A stretch of DNA of 64,000 nt from Antitrichia curtipendula (GCA_951230915.1 OX579636.1:23991567-24055566), one strand, 5' to 3'; counted from the stretch's first letter, positions 36,333-49,800 are shown. A program made the numbers and translations. Notes: generated by a model not told the origin, from the sequence alone.

Positions 36333-37924
36333 TTGTAAATCAGTAAGATTGTCGTGGAAAATATTACATTATATTTTGTATTGTATTGTATTATTTGGTT
36401 GTTTTTGGAACAAAACTTGGTCAATCAAGATCTACTACCATTCCTTCATGTTTGAAATGTGCTCATTGTCTAATAAATTGATTGTTATACAACATGCCCT
36501 GAAGAGTAAATTGGATGACAAGCCATTTTTGCGTGCCATTCACATCATACAATTGGAAGGATTACATTGGAGAAATAAAGTAGTGAATTGGGATTCATTG
36601 TTACAATATACAATTCTATTAGAAACAACAACATCATATGGTTGAATTTTTCAAACTCTGACCCAATCCTAAATCCTAAATCCAAATTGCATGATATGGA
36701 CTCAACATTATGACCGAATCAACAATACATGGAATTTTACGAGGGTAGTTCATTATCCGTTGCCACGGAATGAATTGCTATCATCACATTTTTCAACCTA
36801 GAGTAAAAGTGCACTCAAGCCACATTTCAGAACATAAAGTCGCAATTGATAAATTACTTTAAGGCTCACCACCTTGAGAACAGAGTAACTTACTACAGTA
36901 TCGTAGCCAAACAGACATCAACCCAAAGCCATGAAATAAAGAGGCTCGGCTAATTCTCTCTAGGCCATGGAAACAAATTCAACTACTGTAGGGATTTTAT
37001 ATTTCCTAAGTTTTAAGATATTATGGCAATCCCAACTGAGAATATACATGTGATGTTCCACTCAAAAGTCTCACTCACATTTGAAGAATTGAATCAAAAT
37101 TGTAGTGACTAATGGTATTGAGTTAGCATCAAAGTATGTAGTTTGCATGAACAAGCAATAGGAGCCATATAAAGTGCTCTCGCAGCATTGGCAAGTTTGG
37201 ATTGCATGCAATAAGTTACACAAGTTGCCTTGTAATAAATGCACATCATCGTATCACGGAGCAACAAGTCATAGTGATTGCATGACACTAAACTTGTCCA
37301 ACAAAGTGGGCCATGTAGGGTGAATTTATCCCTGGGAAAAAATAAAATAATTATTTATTTGCCACATGAAAAAAATTAAAATTTGAATACATATTTGCAA
37401 TCAGAGGCCCCGAATTAGCTAGGATAAGTGAAGAATACACATTTAGCACGGCAAAAAATAGAAGGCTTTTTTTTAATAATACTATGCTAAACACAAAATT
37501 CACTTCGCATGGCCTACTTTGTCCAACAAGTTTAGCATCCATTATAAACTATAAGGTATCCATGTATCTATATAATTCTATAACTAGGCAATGGTCCTCC
37601 CCGTATCTTGATCACTACACCTAACCACCAACACATATGGAGGTGATCCACTAGTAGAAAATTTGTGTCCAAATCAACAAAAAATGGACAAGAAAGTGTT
37701 AATTTTATTTGTCCATTTTCTATTGATTTAGACGGGTTGACTTGGATACTACAAAACCAAAAAGTGTTAATTTTTGGTTGATAATTTGAACAAGTACCAA
37801 AAGGATTTAAAAAATAAATTTACAACACCGGCCAATTGGCAAGTGCCACATCAACACTTAGGATAAAAAGTGCTAGGCCGACAAGCCACCTAGTTAGTGA
37901 CCACCTAGGCCACCTCCAAGCCCA

Positions 37925-37992
37925 AGGGGTGCCAAAGGGAATCCAACCTTGCACCCCTTGGTGAAGGCCCTTGCCCATTGCACCATCCAATG
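37925..37992 (-). repeat. tRNA-like SINE head
   Basis: On the minus strand TGGTGCAATGGGC resembles an RNA polymerase III A box and GGTTGGATTCC differs by one base from the tRNA B-box consensus. The spacing between the boxes fits a tRNA-derived head. Just upstream, GGGGTGC and GCACCCC can pair. It does not fold as a complete tRNA, so a SINE remnant is the better reading. Confidence 0.5.
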
Positions 37993-38084
37993 ATTTACAT
38001 GTACATGTGAGGTTAAAGCTTTTATTTTTTTATTTTTTATATTTTTTTCCATTTGGTTTGTTAAGTCAGCAGACTTTAGAGTCC

Positions 38085-38235
38085 CTTCTGACATAGTAGA
38101 ATAACTTTTCTCAAAAAACTTTGAACTAAGAAAAGTTTTCAAATAAAGCTAACTTTCATTTCCAAAAATCCGTTTGCAATTTAGAGTCTCCAATCAAAAG
38201 TTATGAACAAAATTCAAAGAAGATGTTTGAATACA
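38085..38235 (+). repeat. Solo fragment of a K hairpin arm
   Basis: It contains the K-arm words ATAGTAGAATAACTTTTCTC, TTCCAAAAATCCGTTTGCAA and CAATCAAAAGTTATGAAC in the order seen at 58270-58410. No partner arm lies nearby. Confidence 0.55.
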
Positions 38236-40880
38236 TCTCATAACGTTCCCTACATTGGGATCGTCACCTTTCGTAGACAGGGCTTTTAAAGATGTTGTTA
38301 ATTTTGTTGTCATGATGATGGGATCTAGTTAAAAGATAGGCATCTATCTACATATGTGTTAGTTCTAAGTGAATGTATTAAGCTCATTAGGAGGTTGGTG
38401 GAAGGTTGGGATTGTATAGCTTGTAAGTGGGGCTTTTATCCTATAAGGTTGGCTACCATAAATCCTTTTTGGAGGTACTTAAGGTCACGACTTCCTTCCT
38501 TTGGAACCAACCTTTTCCTATGTGAGAATCCCTTTTTGTGTTGTCTTTGGTCTCGTTTAGTATTGTGGTTGCTTTTAGTGAAGGTTTCTTCCACTTTTTG
38601 TTTTCTAATGAGGATCTAATTAGTACTTCGGAGCTTGAGAGTTTGGAATAGCAAAAACTTGAGAAGGATTCAATGCTATTAAGTCTTAATAGTATCAAGG
38701 ATTGGATTTTAAGTTTTATGATTGTGGGTGTAGTGAATTTGCTAAAGAAATAGTGGTATTCTCTTTTATCTATAAAACAAGTGTTACAAAGTTGGTTTCA
38801 TTTGGCTATGGTAGGGTGTTGGATTTAAGGTTTCTTTGGTCATTGATGTTTCTATCTCTTTCACAAACATTTAATACAACCAAGAGCCTTTTGGGGGGAA
38901 GGATAGGTAGCAAAAACCTCATAACACCATTGTAGGTCAACCTTTGTGCAAAGCATTGAGAAATGCTTGATAGGATCTTTGACTTATAGCATTTTTCAAC
39001 AAGATTGATACTTATTCTTACGCAATGGTGCATGCAAGAGCACCTTGCATTATACCACTCCTACAGAATAGAAATTTTTATATTTGATGGTTTTAGGTTT
39101 TCAAAATTCTTGTCATGACTTTCATTAAAGAAATGTTATTTTCTTAATATAGAGCAAGAAGAGTCAAATGGCATTACAAAAGTGATCCATGCACCAAGAA
39201 TCTTCTTCTTTTGAATATTCACTGATACAATATTTAGGAAATATTTAATGATGTTCACTTAAAATACACTCACTTAAGCACCTCCAAACCCTAATATTTT
39301 TCATCCTAGCACCCCTCCTAAAATCATCCAAAGGTTACAAAATGTCTACAACATTGTTTTAAGGTTAAAGTATACCAATTTTAAACAAAAAAGTTGGAGT
39401 TAGTTCTCTTCTCTCTCGGGATACTTTACACTTAAAACCAAGCCAAGAAATTGTAGAATTTGAGCATTTCATGGGCAAAAGTTTGAAATGCTCCCAACTT
39501 CAGAAAAGGATGAGATTGCTCATTTTTTTTTTTAAATTAGTGACTTGGCTCAAGTGTGGCTCTGTCAGTGATGAGACGTTGATGAGACGTTGGACCCAGA
39601 GCTTGAGCCAAAAGGGTCCAAATTCCAATTTATTGCCCCAATATTCTGAAAGCTCCTTTTTTCATGAGTACGTAATTAAAAGGATTTAAGTTAAATTTGA
39701 AGCGTTGGGCTCACACTACGTTATCCGGCCCCTGAAAAGGGACACCCTCACGTTGGGGCACACAAAGCGAGGTGCATGGCGCTCAATTTTGAATTTCCTC
39801 ATGCAAACCTTCAAATTCCCAACATCCAAGGACCCAAATTATTATTATTATAAGTAATATACTCCCATAAAATAGACCAACTGAAATACAGTTCAGTTGT
39901 TTAATCAAATTCAAAAAGAGGAAAATTGTCAACACGCTGCTGCATTTAGCAGTAACATGATCTGTTTAGTTTGCGGCAATGGAATAAAGCTGGTTGAAAA
40001 AGCAAAAGTAACCACTTGAGGGGACATAGGATGTCGTAAATCCTGGCCGTTCATTTTGCGGGACGATTATTTTCCATAATCTCCTATTGGGATGTGAAAT
40101 CCATGTAATTGGCGTTTACAGATTTTTCAATCATTGATCATATATTTCATCTATTTTTTGATGGTGTTCATTTTAGGCAATCTCTTTGTCGTCAATAATT
40201 ATAAAAATAAACAAATATTCCTTATTGGATTTTGTCCGCCTCATTAGCCTATTTATTTTTTGAATTTACTCCACCTCGGTGATTGCCCTATACATAACTC
40301 ATAATCCACATGCCAATCCAATTACTCTCCTTTGGAAGGTAGATAAGCTAATTACCACCCCAATTAACTATCTAGTACCTTGGAGAAGCAATTTGTCATA
40401 TCACATATCATTTAGAGATTGAAAAGTTTGAGAGAAGCCATTTGCGAGTAGAATGAAGACATTTTGATAAGAAATAAAATTTTGGTGATTTTTCAAAGTT
40501 TGTTGGAACTAAATTAGTAAATGATGTGGGTAGATCCATGCTAAACCCCACAGTGACGTGTTCCCTCCCAATGCATTGTTATGATGCTAAAAGGTTGCTA
40601 AGATTGTGATAATAGGTAGATGAATTGATACAAACGGAAAGATTTAGTAAATGTCGAAATTGGATGATTGATGACATTAGATTGTTCTACCTTATATAAA
40701 CTAGCTTGAATTTGCGTTGAACACATGCATGTAGGATGTCCAACATGTACTAGTTAAAAGTATTTCCATGTGCCTCTAACATAATATAGGACATAGAACC
40801 TAAAATTAACAAATTCTTCATCTTTGCAAGCTAAGGGTTGGATGGAATTAGTACTATTATTATACTCCCATATATAAGGC
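38236..40880. other. No supported gene
   Basis: Short ORFs only (the longest is 87 codons at 38356-38619, rich in Cys, Leu and Trp, with no recognisable domain). A local GC-richer patch lies near 39720-39770 without a clear exon. Nothing else stands out. Confidence 0.35.
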
Positions 40881-40884
40881 GTAA

Positions 40885-40910
40885 AAATAAATAAATAAAT
40901 AAATAAAATT
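40885..40910 (+). repeat. (AAAT)n microsatellite
   Basis: Five to six units of AAAT/ATAA in a row, followed 250 bp later by long A/T-only low-complexity sequence. Confidence 0.85.
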
Positions 40911-41139
40911 TATTTGCACTTTAATCTATACATAGGATAAAACAATGCTTATGTGTATAATACGCGATATAATATATAAAAATAAAAAATAAAAAAATAA
41001 AAAATAATGATAAATCATATCCATAATGTTGAAAGGTGTTTGGTATACAATAGAATATTTTTTGAAAACATACTCAATACTCTTAAAGAAATCATATGAC
41101 AATTCAAAAAATTCAAAATTCAAAATAAATTTGAAATAC

Positions 41140-41310
41140 CTTTTAAAATTTTGAATCTTATAAAATTTAAATTTTAAAAAAAATTAAAAAAAATTTTAAA
41201 AAAATTTTAAAAATTTTAAAAAATTTAAAATTTTAAAAAAAAAATAAAATAAAAAATAAAAATAATAATAAAAATAAAATAAAATAAAATATATATATAT
41301 ATAATAAAAT
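41140..41310. repeat. A/T-only low-complexity tract with (AT)n
   Basis: About 170 bp composed almost only of A and T, with repeated AAAATTTTAAAA words and an ATATATATATATATAA run near 41290. Likely easily melted and prone to assembly error. Confidence 0.85.
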
Positions 41311-41740
41311 AGAATATTTGAGCCAACTTATCACAATCACAATCTAATTTAAATTGTAAGAAAATTTTTAAATATTAAATTTAAAAACATTCATTGGTAC
41401 AAATATAACAATCTAGAAATGGCTAAAAAAACAAGCTTATGTTGTGTTTCGTAGAACAATGTAAAATCTTCCATTCAAGTTGGTATACATAGATAAAGTT
41501 AAATTAATATTTGGGTTTTACTGTAGCTTTTAGACCAATGAAATCATAAAAAAATTAAACAAAAATATATTTTTTTGGAGAATTAAAAAAAAAAATATCA
41601 TTCAGAGTCAAGAAAAAAACACTTTTTAAAGACTACATCTTTGAAGCAGCTTCAAATATATCCAAGACAGTTTATGAAAGGCTCTCTTATTTTACAACTG
41701 TATTACAACATGTGTGAAGTTGATGATATTTTATGTATTA

Positions 41741-42035
41741 TTGTAGAGGGCTGTAAAAGCGACCCTTTACCAGCTGATTTGCATTTGGGGGAAGCTAAAC
41801 TCCTTAAAACAATTTTCAGTAAATTTTCGTGGTAAGAAAAATGGATTTGACATCTAATCCAAGTCCTTTCATATTTTTTGGACCTTCATGGAATTAGTTA
41901 TGAATTTTTAAAGTTGAAAACACAGTGGTTTCTAAAAGCGACCCCTTCCTGGAATGTACACTTCTGGTACATGTTAGAGACAAAATCTACCAGATCGCTT
42001 TTAGAGACAGGTCGCTTTTACAGCACCATACCTTA
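41741..42035 (-). mobile_element. H-family MITE, copy H4
   Basis: About 295 bp. The left end is TTGTAGAGGGCTGTAAAAGC; the right end is GGTCGCTTTTACAGCACCAT then ACCTTA. It aligns with copy H3, including GAAGCTAAACTCCTTAAAAC and CATCTAATCCAAGTCCTTTC. Confidence 0.72.
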
Positions 42036-42404
42036 GATGATTTTAAGGTATCGTTGGTAACACTTCAATTGACCTCTATTTCAAAGAATTGGAGAACTGG
42101 TAAAATTAGACTTTTCTACCATAACAATTTATGAAAATCACACTTCATGAGTGGATGCAAATCACTCACAGATATATATTGATTTGTATTACCGTACTCA
42201 CAGGGCAAGAATAACGGAAAATAATTATTTTCGAAGAATGCCAGAAAAAAATGAAAAACAAAAATTGTCAAATTTAGCAAAAACTAAATGACCAAGTTGT
42301 TGTCAAATAATAAAATTCCCAATGTAAGTCAATTTATCCAGTGACCCTTTACCATCAAGTTAATTTTTGATGACATAGTAAAGAGAATTTTACATCAACA
42401 TTTA

Positions 42405-42560
42405 CTATTGAAGGAGGGTGGAGAGGTTCTTTTTATAATGAAATCCACTGTTTTTCACAAACTTTCAAAGGATATGGGATAATTTGAAGATTGAGCTCCT
42501 ATTACTCCTAACCATTTACATATTCCACATGGGTTGTTTTACCTCCTACCATTGAGACTC
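42405..42560 (+). repeat. K-related fragment
   Basis: It shares TTTTTATAATGAAATCCACT, TCAAAGGATATGGGATAATT and CCACATGGGTTGTTTTACCT with the sequence at 33570-33710 and with the flank of the K3 hairpin at 58145-58205. Only a fragment of the K structure is present. Confidence 0.55.
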
Positions 42561-43510
42561 ATCTAAGTAGGTGACTTTTGGAATTCAGTGTCGAACATTT
42601 TGGATTCTTTTCAATATAATGTTGAATTAAAAAAAGTTAAATTTCAAAATGCCGAAGCTACTTTGGTAACTTTAATTAAATATTTGGTATCAATGTGCCA
42701 ACCTTGCCCTATATTACAAAATTAGTAAGCGCAGAAACTTAGTATTGCCTTCAAAATTAGTGTCACTACAAAATCAATATTCTATGGATATTATTCCATG
42801 AATTTGTCATTTTCTTGTGTAGAAAAGTTACAAAATATTATGAAGAGAGAATATTCAACAACTTCAATTGAAAACAGGTTGAAGTAACTTCCAAGAAAAT
42901 TGGATGAAAATATATTTTTTTGATCATTGAGACCTCAATGAAATCATTCAAAGAAAAAAAATGGTAGCATTTTAGGAATGATGGATTTGTTTAGGAAAAC
43001 ATATGATTTCTAAGTAAAAAAAACAATGTTGAGTTTCCTCTACCTTAAGAGTGACCTTAGTCCTAGTAGAATATTGGCCTTCCATATGTATTTCTAATTT
43101 TTATTTTGAATATAATTAGAGCTTGAAATTATTATCATTATAAATGCATCTAAAAATACTTTGCATAGACATTAAAAACAATTCAAATTCAGACATTGGA
43201 CAACCACTTCAAAAGCAAGGTAAAAGTCGAATTTTATAGTGGTCTTGGAAAATCAAGGTTACCAAAAGCGAAATTTGACCATTGACATTCTAAAGCCTCT
43301 ACAAAATTTATAATTAAACTAGCTTTCGAAGCACTTTATTTTTATTGTCAAATTTCTAAAATTTGTACCTACTCAAAGTGATTTGGGATGCGCTTTCAAT
43401 AATAGTAATTTCAATTTCTAATTATATACAATTCAATAGTTATAAATAACTTTGGAGGACCAATATACCGGTTGGATTGAGGATGCTCTTGATGTAGTGA
43501 TGCTCCTAAC

Positions 43511-43812
43511 AAGGGGCAGGAGGTCCATAAAGCTTCCATGTAAGAGCTGGAAATTCATTTGGAGAGGTTAGATTCCTTGAAATACTTTTCAATAAAATTT
43601 CCTCCAAAGACAAATGGAATTGACATTTAATCCAAGTCATTTCATATTTTTTAGAGCTTCCTAAAATTAGGTAATAATTTTTTAAGTTGTCACTACAAGC
43701 ATCCACATCTTGAAATGTATACTATTAGTACATTGTTGAAGCACTGAAAGAGTAAAATGTACAAATAATATAAATATTAGGAGGTGGATGCCTTTAGAGC
43801 CCCAGATAGTAT
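43511..43812 (-). mobile_element. H-family MITE, copy H5
   Basis: It starts AAGGGGCAGGAGGTCCATAA and ends near GGATGCCTTTAGAGCCCCAG. It matches copy H7 (44515-44843) in reverse, including GAAATGTATACTATTAGTAC and AATGGAATTGACATTTAATC. The right terminus is worn. Confidence 0.6.
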
Positions 43813-44093
43813 GTTTTTTATGCATGATTCTTCGCAACTTTGCTACAACCAAAAGATGTTGGCTATTTTTTAAAAAGAAATTTTCATTTTGGAGGGTCAA
43901 AATATCCATATCATTGTTGTATTTGAAGACCATTATCCAAATTTTAAGAAATTATCACCTAATTTTCATAGAGATATCACCTAAGTATCGCATGAATATT
44001 GAAGAAACAACTAACTCCTTCTCCAAAATGGAGGGGAGAAAAACCTTGGCCCCAAGGGCTTCATGGACCTCCTACCTTACATCAAAGCACTCT

Positions 44094-44495
44094 AAGGTAG
44101 AAGCGCCCATTTAAGGGCTGGTCCGTCTTTTGCGTAGGTTTGCATGAATAGAAATATTTTTCACTCATTATTCAAAGAAAGAAAAATGGATGCCAAACTT
44201 AACCAAGTCGTTTCATATTTTTTGAAGCATTTTTGAATTAGTTATGAATTTTCAAAGATTTCAGTTGTAGGTACCTATTTGTGACCCTAGGTCTTCCAAA
44301 ATGCATCCACTTACAACTTCTAAAGTGATTTGAGGAAATCAAGGCCAATGACTGGCTCTTGCAATAAAGAATACTTTTTTGGAGGGTTCAATCAATGAAT
44401 AAAGTGGTCCATTTAAAGACCAACTCATATCTATTTAGTACCATTTTGTAGGGTTCATTTGAAGAAGCCGGTCGCTTTTAGAGCATCCTACCTTA
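44094..44495 (+). mobile_element. H-family MITE, longer subtype, copy H6
   Basis: About 402 bp from AAGGTAGAAGCGCCCATTTA to GGTCGCTTTTAGAGCATCCT and ACCTTA. It pairs with copy H2 (22894-23306). Confidence 0.72.
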
Positions 44496-44514
44496 TTCAC
44501 AGCTTCAATGATAT

Positions 44515-44843
44515 AAGGTAGAGGGTTCGAAAACAGTTCAGGCATTAAAACCACCCACCTCTGAAAATGTGCACTATTTGTACATGTTGTTTTTTCAACT
44601 TTACAAGAATGTACAAACAACGTACATTTGAAGAGGTGGACGATTTTAGAGCCCTCTGCCATATTGACTTCAAAAATTCATAACTAATTCCACAAAACTT
44701 TGAAAAATATGAAACGACTTGGGTTAGATGCCAATTCCTCTTGTCTTTCAAGGAAAATTTACTGAAAAATATCTCAAGAAATTTTACCTCCTCAAAATTC
44801 AGTTTCAGCTCTTACATGGGCGCTTTATGGACCTTCTACCTTA
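44515..44843 (+). mobile_element. H-family MITE, copy H7
   Basis: About 329 bp from AAGGTAGAGGGTTCGAAAAC to GGGCGCTTTATGGACCTTCT and ACCTTA. It lies only about 20 bp after copy H6. Inside is a hairpin formed by TGTACATGTTG and CAACGTACA. Confidence 0.72.
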
Positions 44844-47800
44844 ATACGTACTTGATGCTTCCTATTGCCCAACACAGCATCTACATGTACAGAAATCACA
44901 ATGGAATCATGCCAAAGAAACTGTAATTAAAAACAATTCCAATGTATTTACTACCGGTATAAGAATTCACAAAAAATAGAAACGCATCAATAGCATAACT
45001 TCGTGGCATCAGGCAAAGTAATAAGGTGACCTAATAATAATTCTGTCCAATTTATCCTAAGAAAATTGATGGAATATTCCCTTGCAGATTCTGCAGTCAA
45101 GTTGGAAAATGAGAAAAAAATTCACTAATTTTACAAAGGAGCAATATGCCAGCTCATGCAATTCAGGACTTATGTATATTTCTTTCTAGGATTTCAGGGG
45201 GAAAGGAATCCACTGATACAGAGAGAATGATCTCCACATTGGGAAGGATTCTTTAATTTCCAATTTGGGCCCTGATCTACTATATGAAGAAGCTGAATAT
45301 ACTCACGTGGCACCACTGGGTTGGATGGTATCACCATTGGGGGGAGAGGGATTTGGAAATTTGGGCTCTTTATGTATATTCGTGCCATCTATTTGGAATC
45401 TTCCTTTTTTTTAAATGAAATGGATGCCATTTCTCATTTGGGGAAGTCTAACTGATACTCTCTCAAAATTAGGACTGAAAACGATTAATTCATAGCTTAC
45501 CTCCACAATAAATGGGAAGCCCAAAACATGGACCTTCCAAAAAAAATGATTGTGAGAAGCTTAATTTCCACAAACGCTTGGATTCAATTCGAATTTTCAA
45601 TTACAAAATAAAAGAGGCACAAAATATTATAGTTTGCATATAAAACATATGTCAATTTTGCTCTCCGTGTTTTGATACCAATAACTAACCAACCACAAGT
45701 AATGAGATGGCTCTTCATAGCACATCACTTTATTCATACTTCTTCAACGGTAATTTTATATCTATATTTGGTGAGTCTTCCTATTTCTTGTTTTCCATCT
45801 CTATGCACCAAATAAATTCCATCAGTAGTAAATTGACCAATTACAAGTACAATGGAGTAAAAAAACAAAAATGCTTAGATTTGGCGTGGCTTTTCTTGAC
45901 GAGGTAGATTGGAGTAATTGGAGAAAGTCTTGGAGGTGCCCATAGCACTTCTCATCCAATGTAATTGTGAATATGTGTTGGAATGGAGATGCTCTCAAAG
46001 TGATACATAACAATACAAAATATGTTGTAATTACCTCCTTTTGGTCCAAAGCAAAAGTATGTCTTTCCACCTAATATCATGGAGAGAGGGACTTTAGTTT
46101 AAAGAGAGGATGATGATTGGTGAGTAAAATGTGTTGCTACTAGGAGTCTTTGCCTATGCTAATAAAAGTTGCTCTAGACCAAGGGTAATAAAAAAAAGAC
46201 ATCCCTACACATTGGTTAATCATCAAGGATGGACCTATAACCATTGGAATGAACTTAAAAAAACTCTCTCTCTATATTTTCATTTTATGACTATATATAT
46301 TATTGAAATGTTTTATATCTTTTTAGAGATGAAATTACATGTCTTTTATATGTCAAAATTTCTTAAATTTATTTAGTGATTTTTTTTAACACTTTTAATT
46401 TATTTTATAGAATATCTTATTTTCTTCATTGAAAATGCATTCAAGCCATTCCCCCTCCCTCCAATTGGATGAAAATTAGGTTTCTCCCATCCAATAGGCC
46501 TCCTTGAAAGCATCCGAAGGATGTAAAATATCCTCTCATGTGTTTTAGGGCTACCCGTAGAATGCCAAAGGAGCCCCATTGTAGCTATTGGATGACAAAA
46601 AGCTTGCTAGAGGATGTTAAATGACATAATTTCATCCATTATCTTTTGGTTGGTAGAAGATTATTGTTTTCATAACAGACACAAGAAAGGCTTTATGGGA
46701 GTGTCCAATAATTTACTAAAATGAGGAATTGTGTGTCATGGAACACAAAAAAGCCCTTCTAGTGTATTATGACAACTACCACTTCTTTGTTTTTGAAACA
46801 AATTTGAGCCCTGTAAATGATCTTTTTAGAATTTGAGTCCAACTAATGAAATAAAATCTAATAGGTCTAGTTTTGTCTGCAATTTTAAAGTTTTAAAACT
46901 TCCTAAAATTAAATACTTTTGTGTGTACTAAACATTGAACCTATTGCATGATTTATTGATTTTCAAATTATATTTGGACATGCAAATTTTGTTTCCTCTA
47001 TAGTATACACCTTGGAGAAAAATTTCAAAATTTTGAGTTAATTTTGGATTAGATATGAATTTTCCTTGGGGAGGTCACTCTATGCATATATACAACCCAT
47101 GTGTGGCGAGGACTTTTTGAAATTTAAATAAAAGAAAAAATATATATATGAGAATATTTTCCTACTTTGAAAGTTTATGTTATGAATTATTGATAATTTT
47201 ATACGTAAATTATAATTAGATACAAATTTTTGAAGTAAAAAGATACATTGTAAAGTTGAAAATAACTTTCACACCTCTATATTAAATAAGAATCACACCT
47301 CTATATTAAATAAGAAAAGATTGTTTAAAAAATACAAAAAAAAATCTCAAAAATGAATCTCTATTGAAAGTTTATATTTCTTGAATATTGATGCAATGGT
47401 TGTTTAAATGTGTTCTCTATAAATACTTGAGTTGAAAAACATGTCATTTTAGTTCATTTTTCAACCTTCTCTAGAAATCATTTCATATACTATTTGGATT
47501 GAAGATTTTGGCAATAGAATCTTGTAGTCTTGATTAAACAACACTCAAAATTATAGGCTAAAATTATAATTTATTAAAAAGTAAATAGGAGGTCAAAAGA
47601 TCATTTAACCGCACGTGGTATACTATAGATACACTAAGTGACCTCCCCGGGGAATTTTCTTCACTTTTTCTTTAAAACATCATGGTAATTTTAATCACCA
47701 ATAAACTTGAAAATTTTATGAGTTATAGAAGATATGTGATTTCATCTCTGAGAAATTAATTAAAAAAAATTAATTCTAACTCAAATTTAGTTGCAAAATG

Positions 47801-47860
47801 AAATAAAACAAATAATAAAATAAAGATAGATAACATAGATAGTTCAACCTTTGAGGGTTA
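44844..47860. other. No supported gene
   Basis: AT-rich sequence with short ORFs. A perfect 24-bp tandem duplication lies at 47270-47316. I see no transposon ends that I can pair. Confidence 0.4.
47270..47316 (+). repeat. 24-bp tandem duplication
   Basis: CACACCTCTATATTAAATAA plus GAAT is present twice head to tail without a mismatch, so it is a recent event. Confidence 0.9.
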
Positions 47861-47864
47861 ATCC

Positions 47865-49800
47865 TTAATTCCTAAATGCCCAAGGCCTATTTTGAGCTTA
47901 CTGGAATTTGCTCTAAATTGAATAGAAAGTCAACATTTTGATAAGTTCTATTAATCTTTTTTATATTGTAATTATATAAATTCAAACTAGACATGTTAGA
48001 GATCCCATAGAAAAAGGAAACACAACGATATCATTAAAGGATTGAAAGATTAAAATGTTTGACCATAAGGGTGTTAAAACTATAAAAAACCTTTCAGCTC
48101 TCTTTTGCATGTCAATTCTAAAAAATTGGTCACCAAAAAAATATGAGGTTGAAGGATATAACATGTGTAACCCCAATTAATTTATGGCTTCTCAAAATCT
48201 ACTCTATAATTTTTTTAAATGAATTTCTAATGTGATTTTTCTCCAAGATCTAGTGTATTTGAGGCTCATTTTCAAGAGCCTTCAACACTACGGAAAGTCA
48301 AGATTGCAATGGACACCCTTGCACAAAATCTTGAATAAAAAAAATCATAATCATTAATTCTCAAAATTGGATTTTTGATGCTATAATTAGACTTCAAATT
48401 TTTTTTGTCAAATATAAAAACTACTAAAAACAAAAACTTAATTGGATCTTATTTAACATCGAAGTATTTGTAGATAGCCTAGTCGGACTATGAATTTTGC
48501 AATTTTGGATTAAATTTTGGGATATTTTACCAAAATTTGGCAGTTTGTTTGTTAAGTTTGAGTCCAATTGGGTAATTTTGTTGAATTTCTTTGATCTAGT
48601 TGGAGTCTGTTTGATGTATGTCTAATAAGAGAAGGGAAGATTATAGCTAGGTCAATTGCCCAATTTGGAGGGTGTCAATTTGACTAACCAGTTGGCTAAG
48701 GTGTTAAACGGGTATCAAGTGAATTTTTAGTCCTAATTGGCATTGTGTCTAGTTGGTCAAGCCTAGTTGGAAGGAAATTCAATGTAATAAGGGAGGAATG
48801 AATGTTGTGTAGTTGTATTCAGTTGTCAATTAATTTCCTAATTGGTAGTTGCAGGTGGTTAGGTTGTCCTCCTTTCCCTTGTGGTAACTGCCACCTTGTG
48901 GTTCCTATTTGGTTTGTTTTCTCTCTCATTTTTCTTCTCCGTCTGATGGAGTGCCAATCATGTCCCAACCAGTTTGTGATGCGTATTTTTGTTGCTTGTG
49001 TGTTCCAAGTTGGTTGCTTGGTGTGTTTGTGTGATTGAGTGATGAGTTTTATGTGTGTCCTAGTTGGAAAGAGAGGAAGATCTAGAGATTATGAGTTACA
49101 CAAGGGTGTGATCAAATTAGAGTGTGTGTTAAGTAGAAGTCTATAGTTTGTTTAAGAGTGGAGATAATGATGTATGTGTCTAAATTGGAGAATGTGCTAG
49201 AAGTTGGAAGGTTTATGGGTTAACAAAGAGATTATGAAGTTGTGAATGAGAGTACAAAAGGTGATCTATCGTCAATTGAAGCTGTGAAGATATTTTGAAT
49301 CCTAACTAGAGTTATGGAGTGACAAGAATGGGGTGCTCTAAGTAAGAGAGAATCTGAATGTTAGTTGTGAGAAACTAAGATAAATGGTGATGCTATAAAT
49401 GAAACTATAAGTTGTAATGGTGATTTGTCACCAAATTAGAATTAATACAAAATATATTTTTATATGTAATGGTGTTTGGGCATATGTATGTGTGCTTGGT
49501 CGATTGATTTTATTTGCTAAGTCTAGAAGTTTGATCTGTAAGCCGAATTGGAATTTAGTATTATAAGTACAATGTCATTGTAGTAATGTTTTTGGCTATG
49601 GAATTCCAAATTGGATTATTGAATTTAAGTCAAAATATTTTGATTTCATATATAGTACCTATTAGCATAGATTCCCTACTTGACCGTCTCCGTTGGAACG
49701 AACTTATTATATTAATAGGATAATTTCCAATTTGGTCATTATTCTCCTTCAACAGTACTGTCGACATCAAAATTTGGTGCTTTGGGCATTTAGGGGTAAA
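47865..49800. mobile_element. Candidate 1.9-kb element with CCTAAATGCCCAA ends
   Basis: TTAA at 47865 is followed by TTCCTAAATGCCCAAGGCC. At 49774-49797 the sequence TTTGGGCATTTAGGGG is the inverse of a matching 13-base core (CCTAAATGCCCAA), next to TAAA. The left end also matches subfamily A termini and the sequence at 54026. The interior contains repeat R copy 2 and a G/T-rich region (48540-49600) with many AGTTGG words. A competing reading is a retrotransposon LTR end near 49755, because TCAAAATTTGGTGCTTTGGGC resembles a plant Gypsy primer-binding site. Confidence 0.35.
47986..48272 (+). repeat. Dispersed repeat R, copy 2
   Basis: Pairs with 36046-36332 in the same orientation; both similarity edges are sharp on the right side (GTATTTGAGGCTCATT). 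Confidence 0.65.

Noticed and set aside
38356..38619. 87-codon Trp/Cys/Leu-rich ORF that might be a retrotransposon remnant
   Set aside because: No reverse transcriptase, integrase or zinc-knuckle motif could be seen.
41140..41310. A/T-only tract as a replication origin or organelle insert
   Set aside because: Pure low complexity without any organelle gene or origin motif that I can name.
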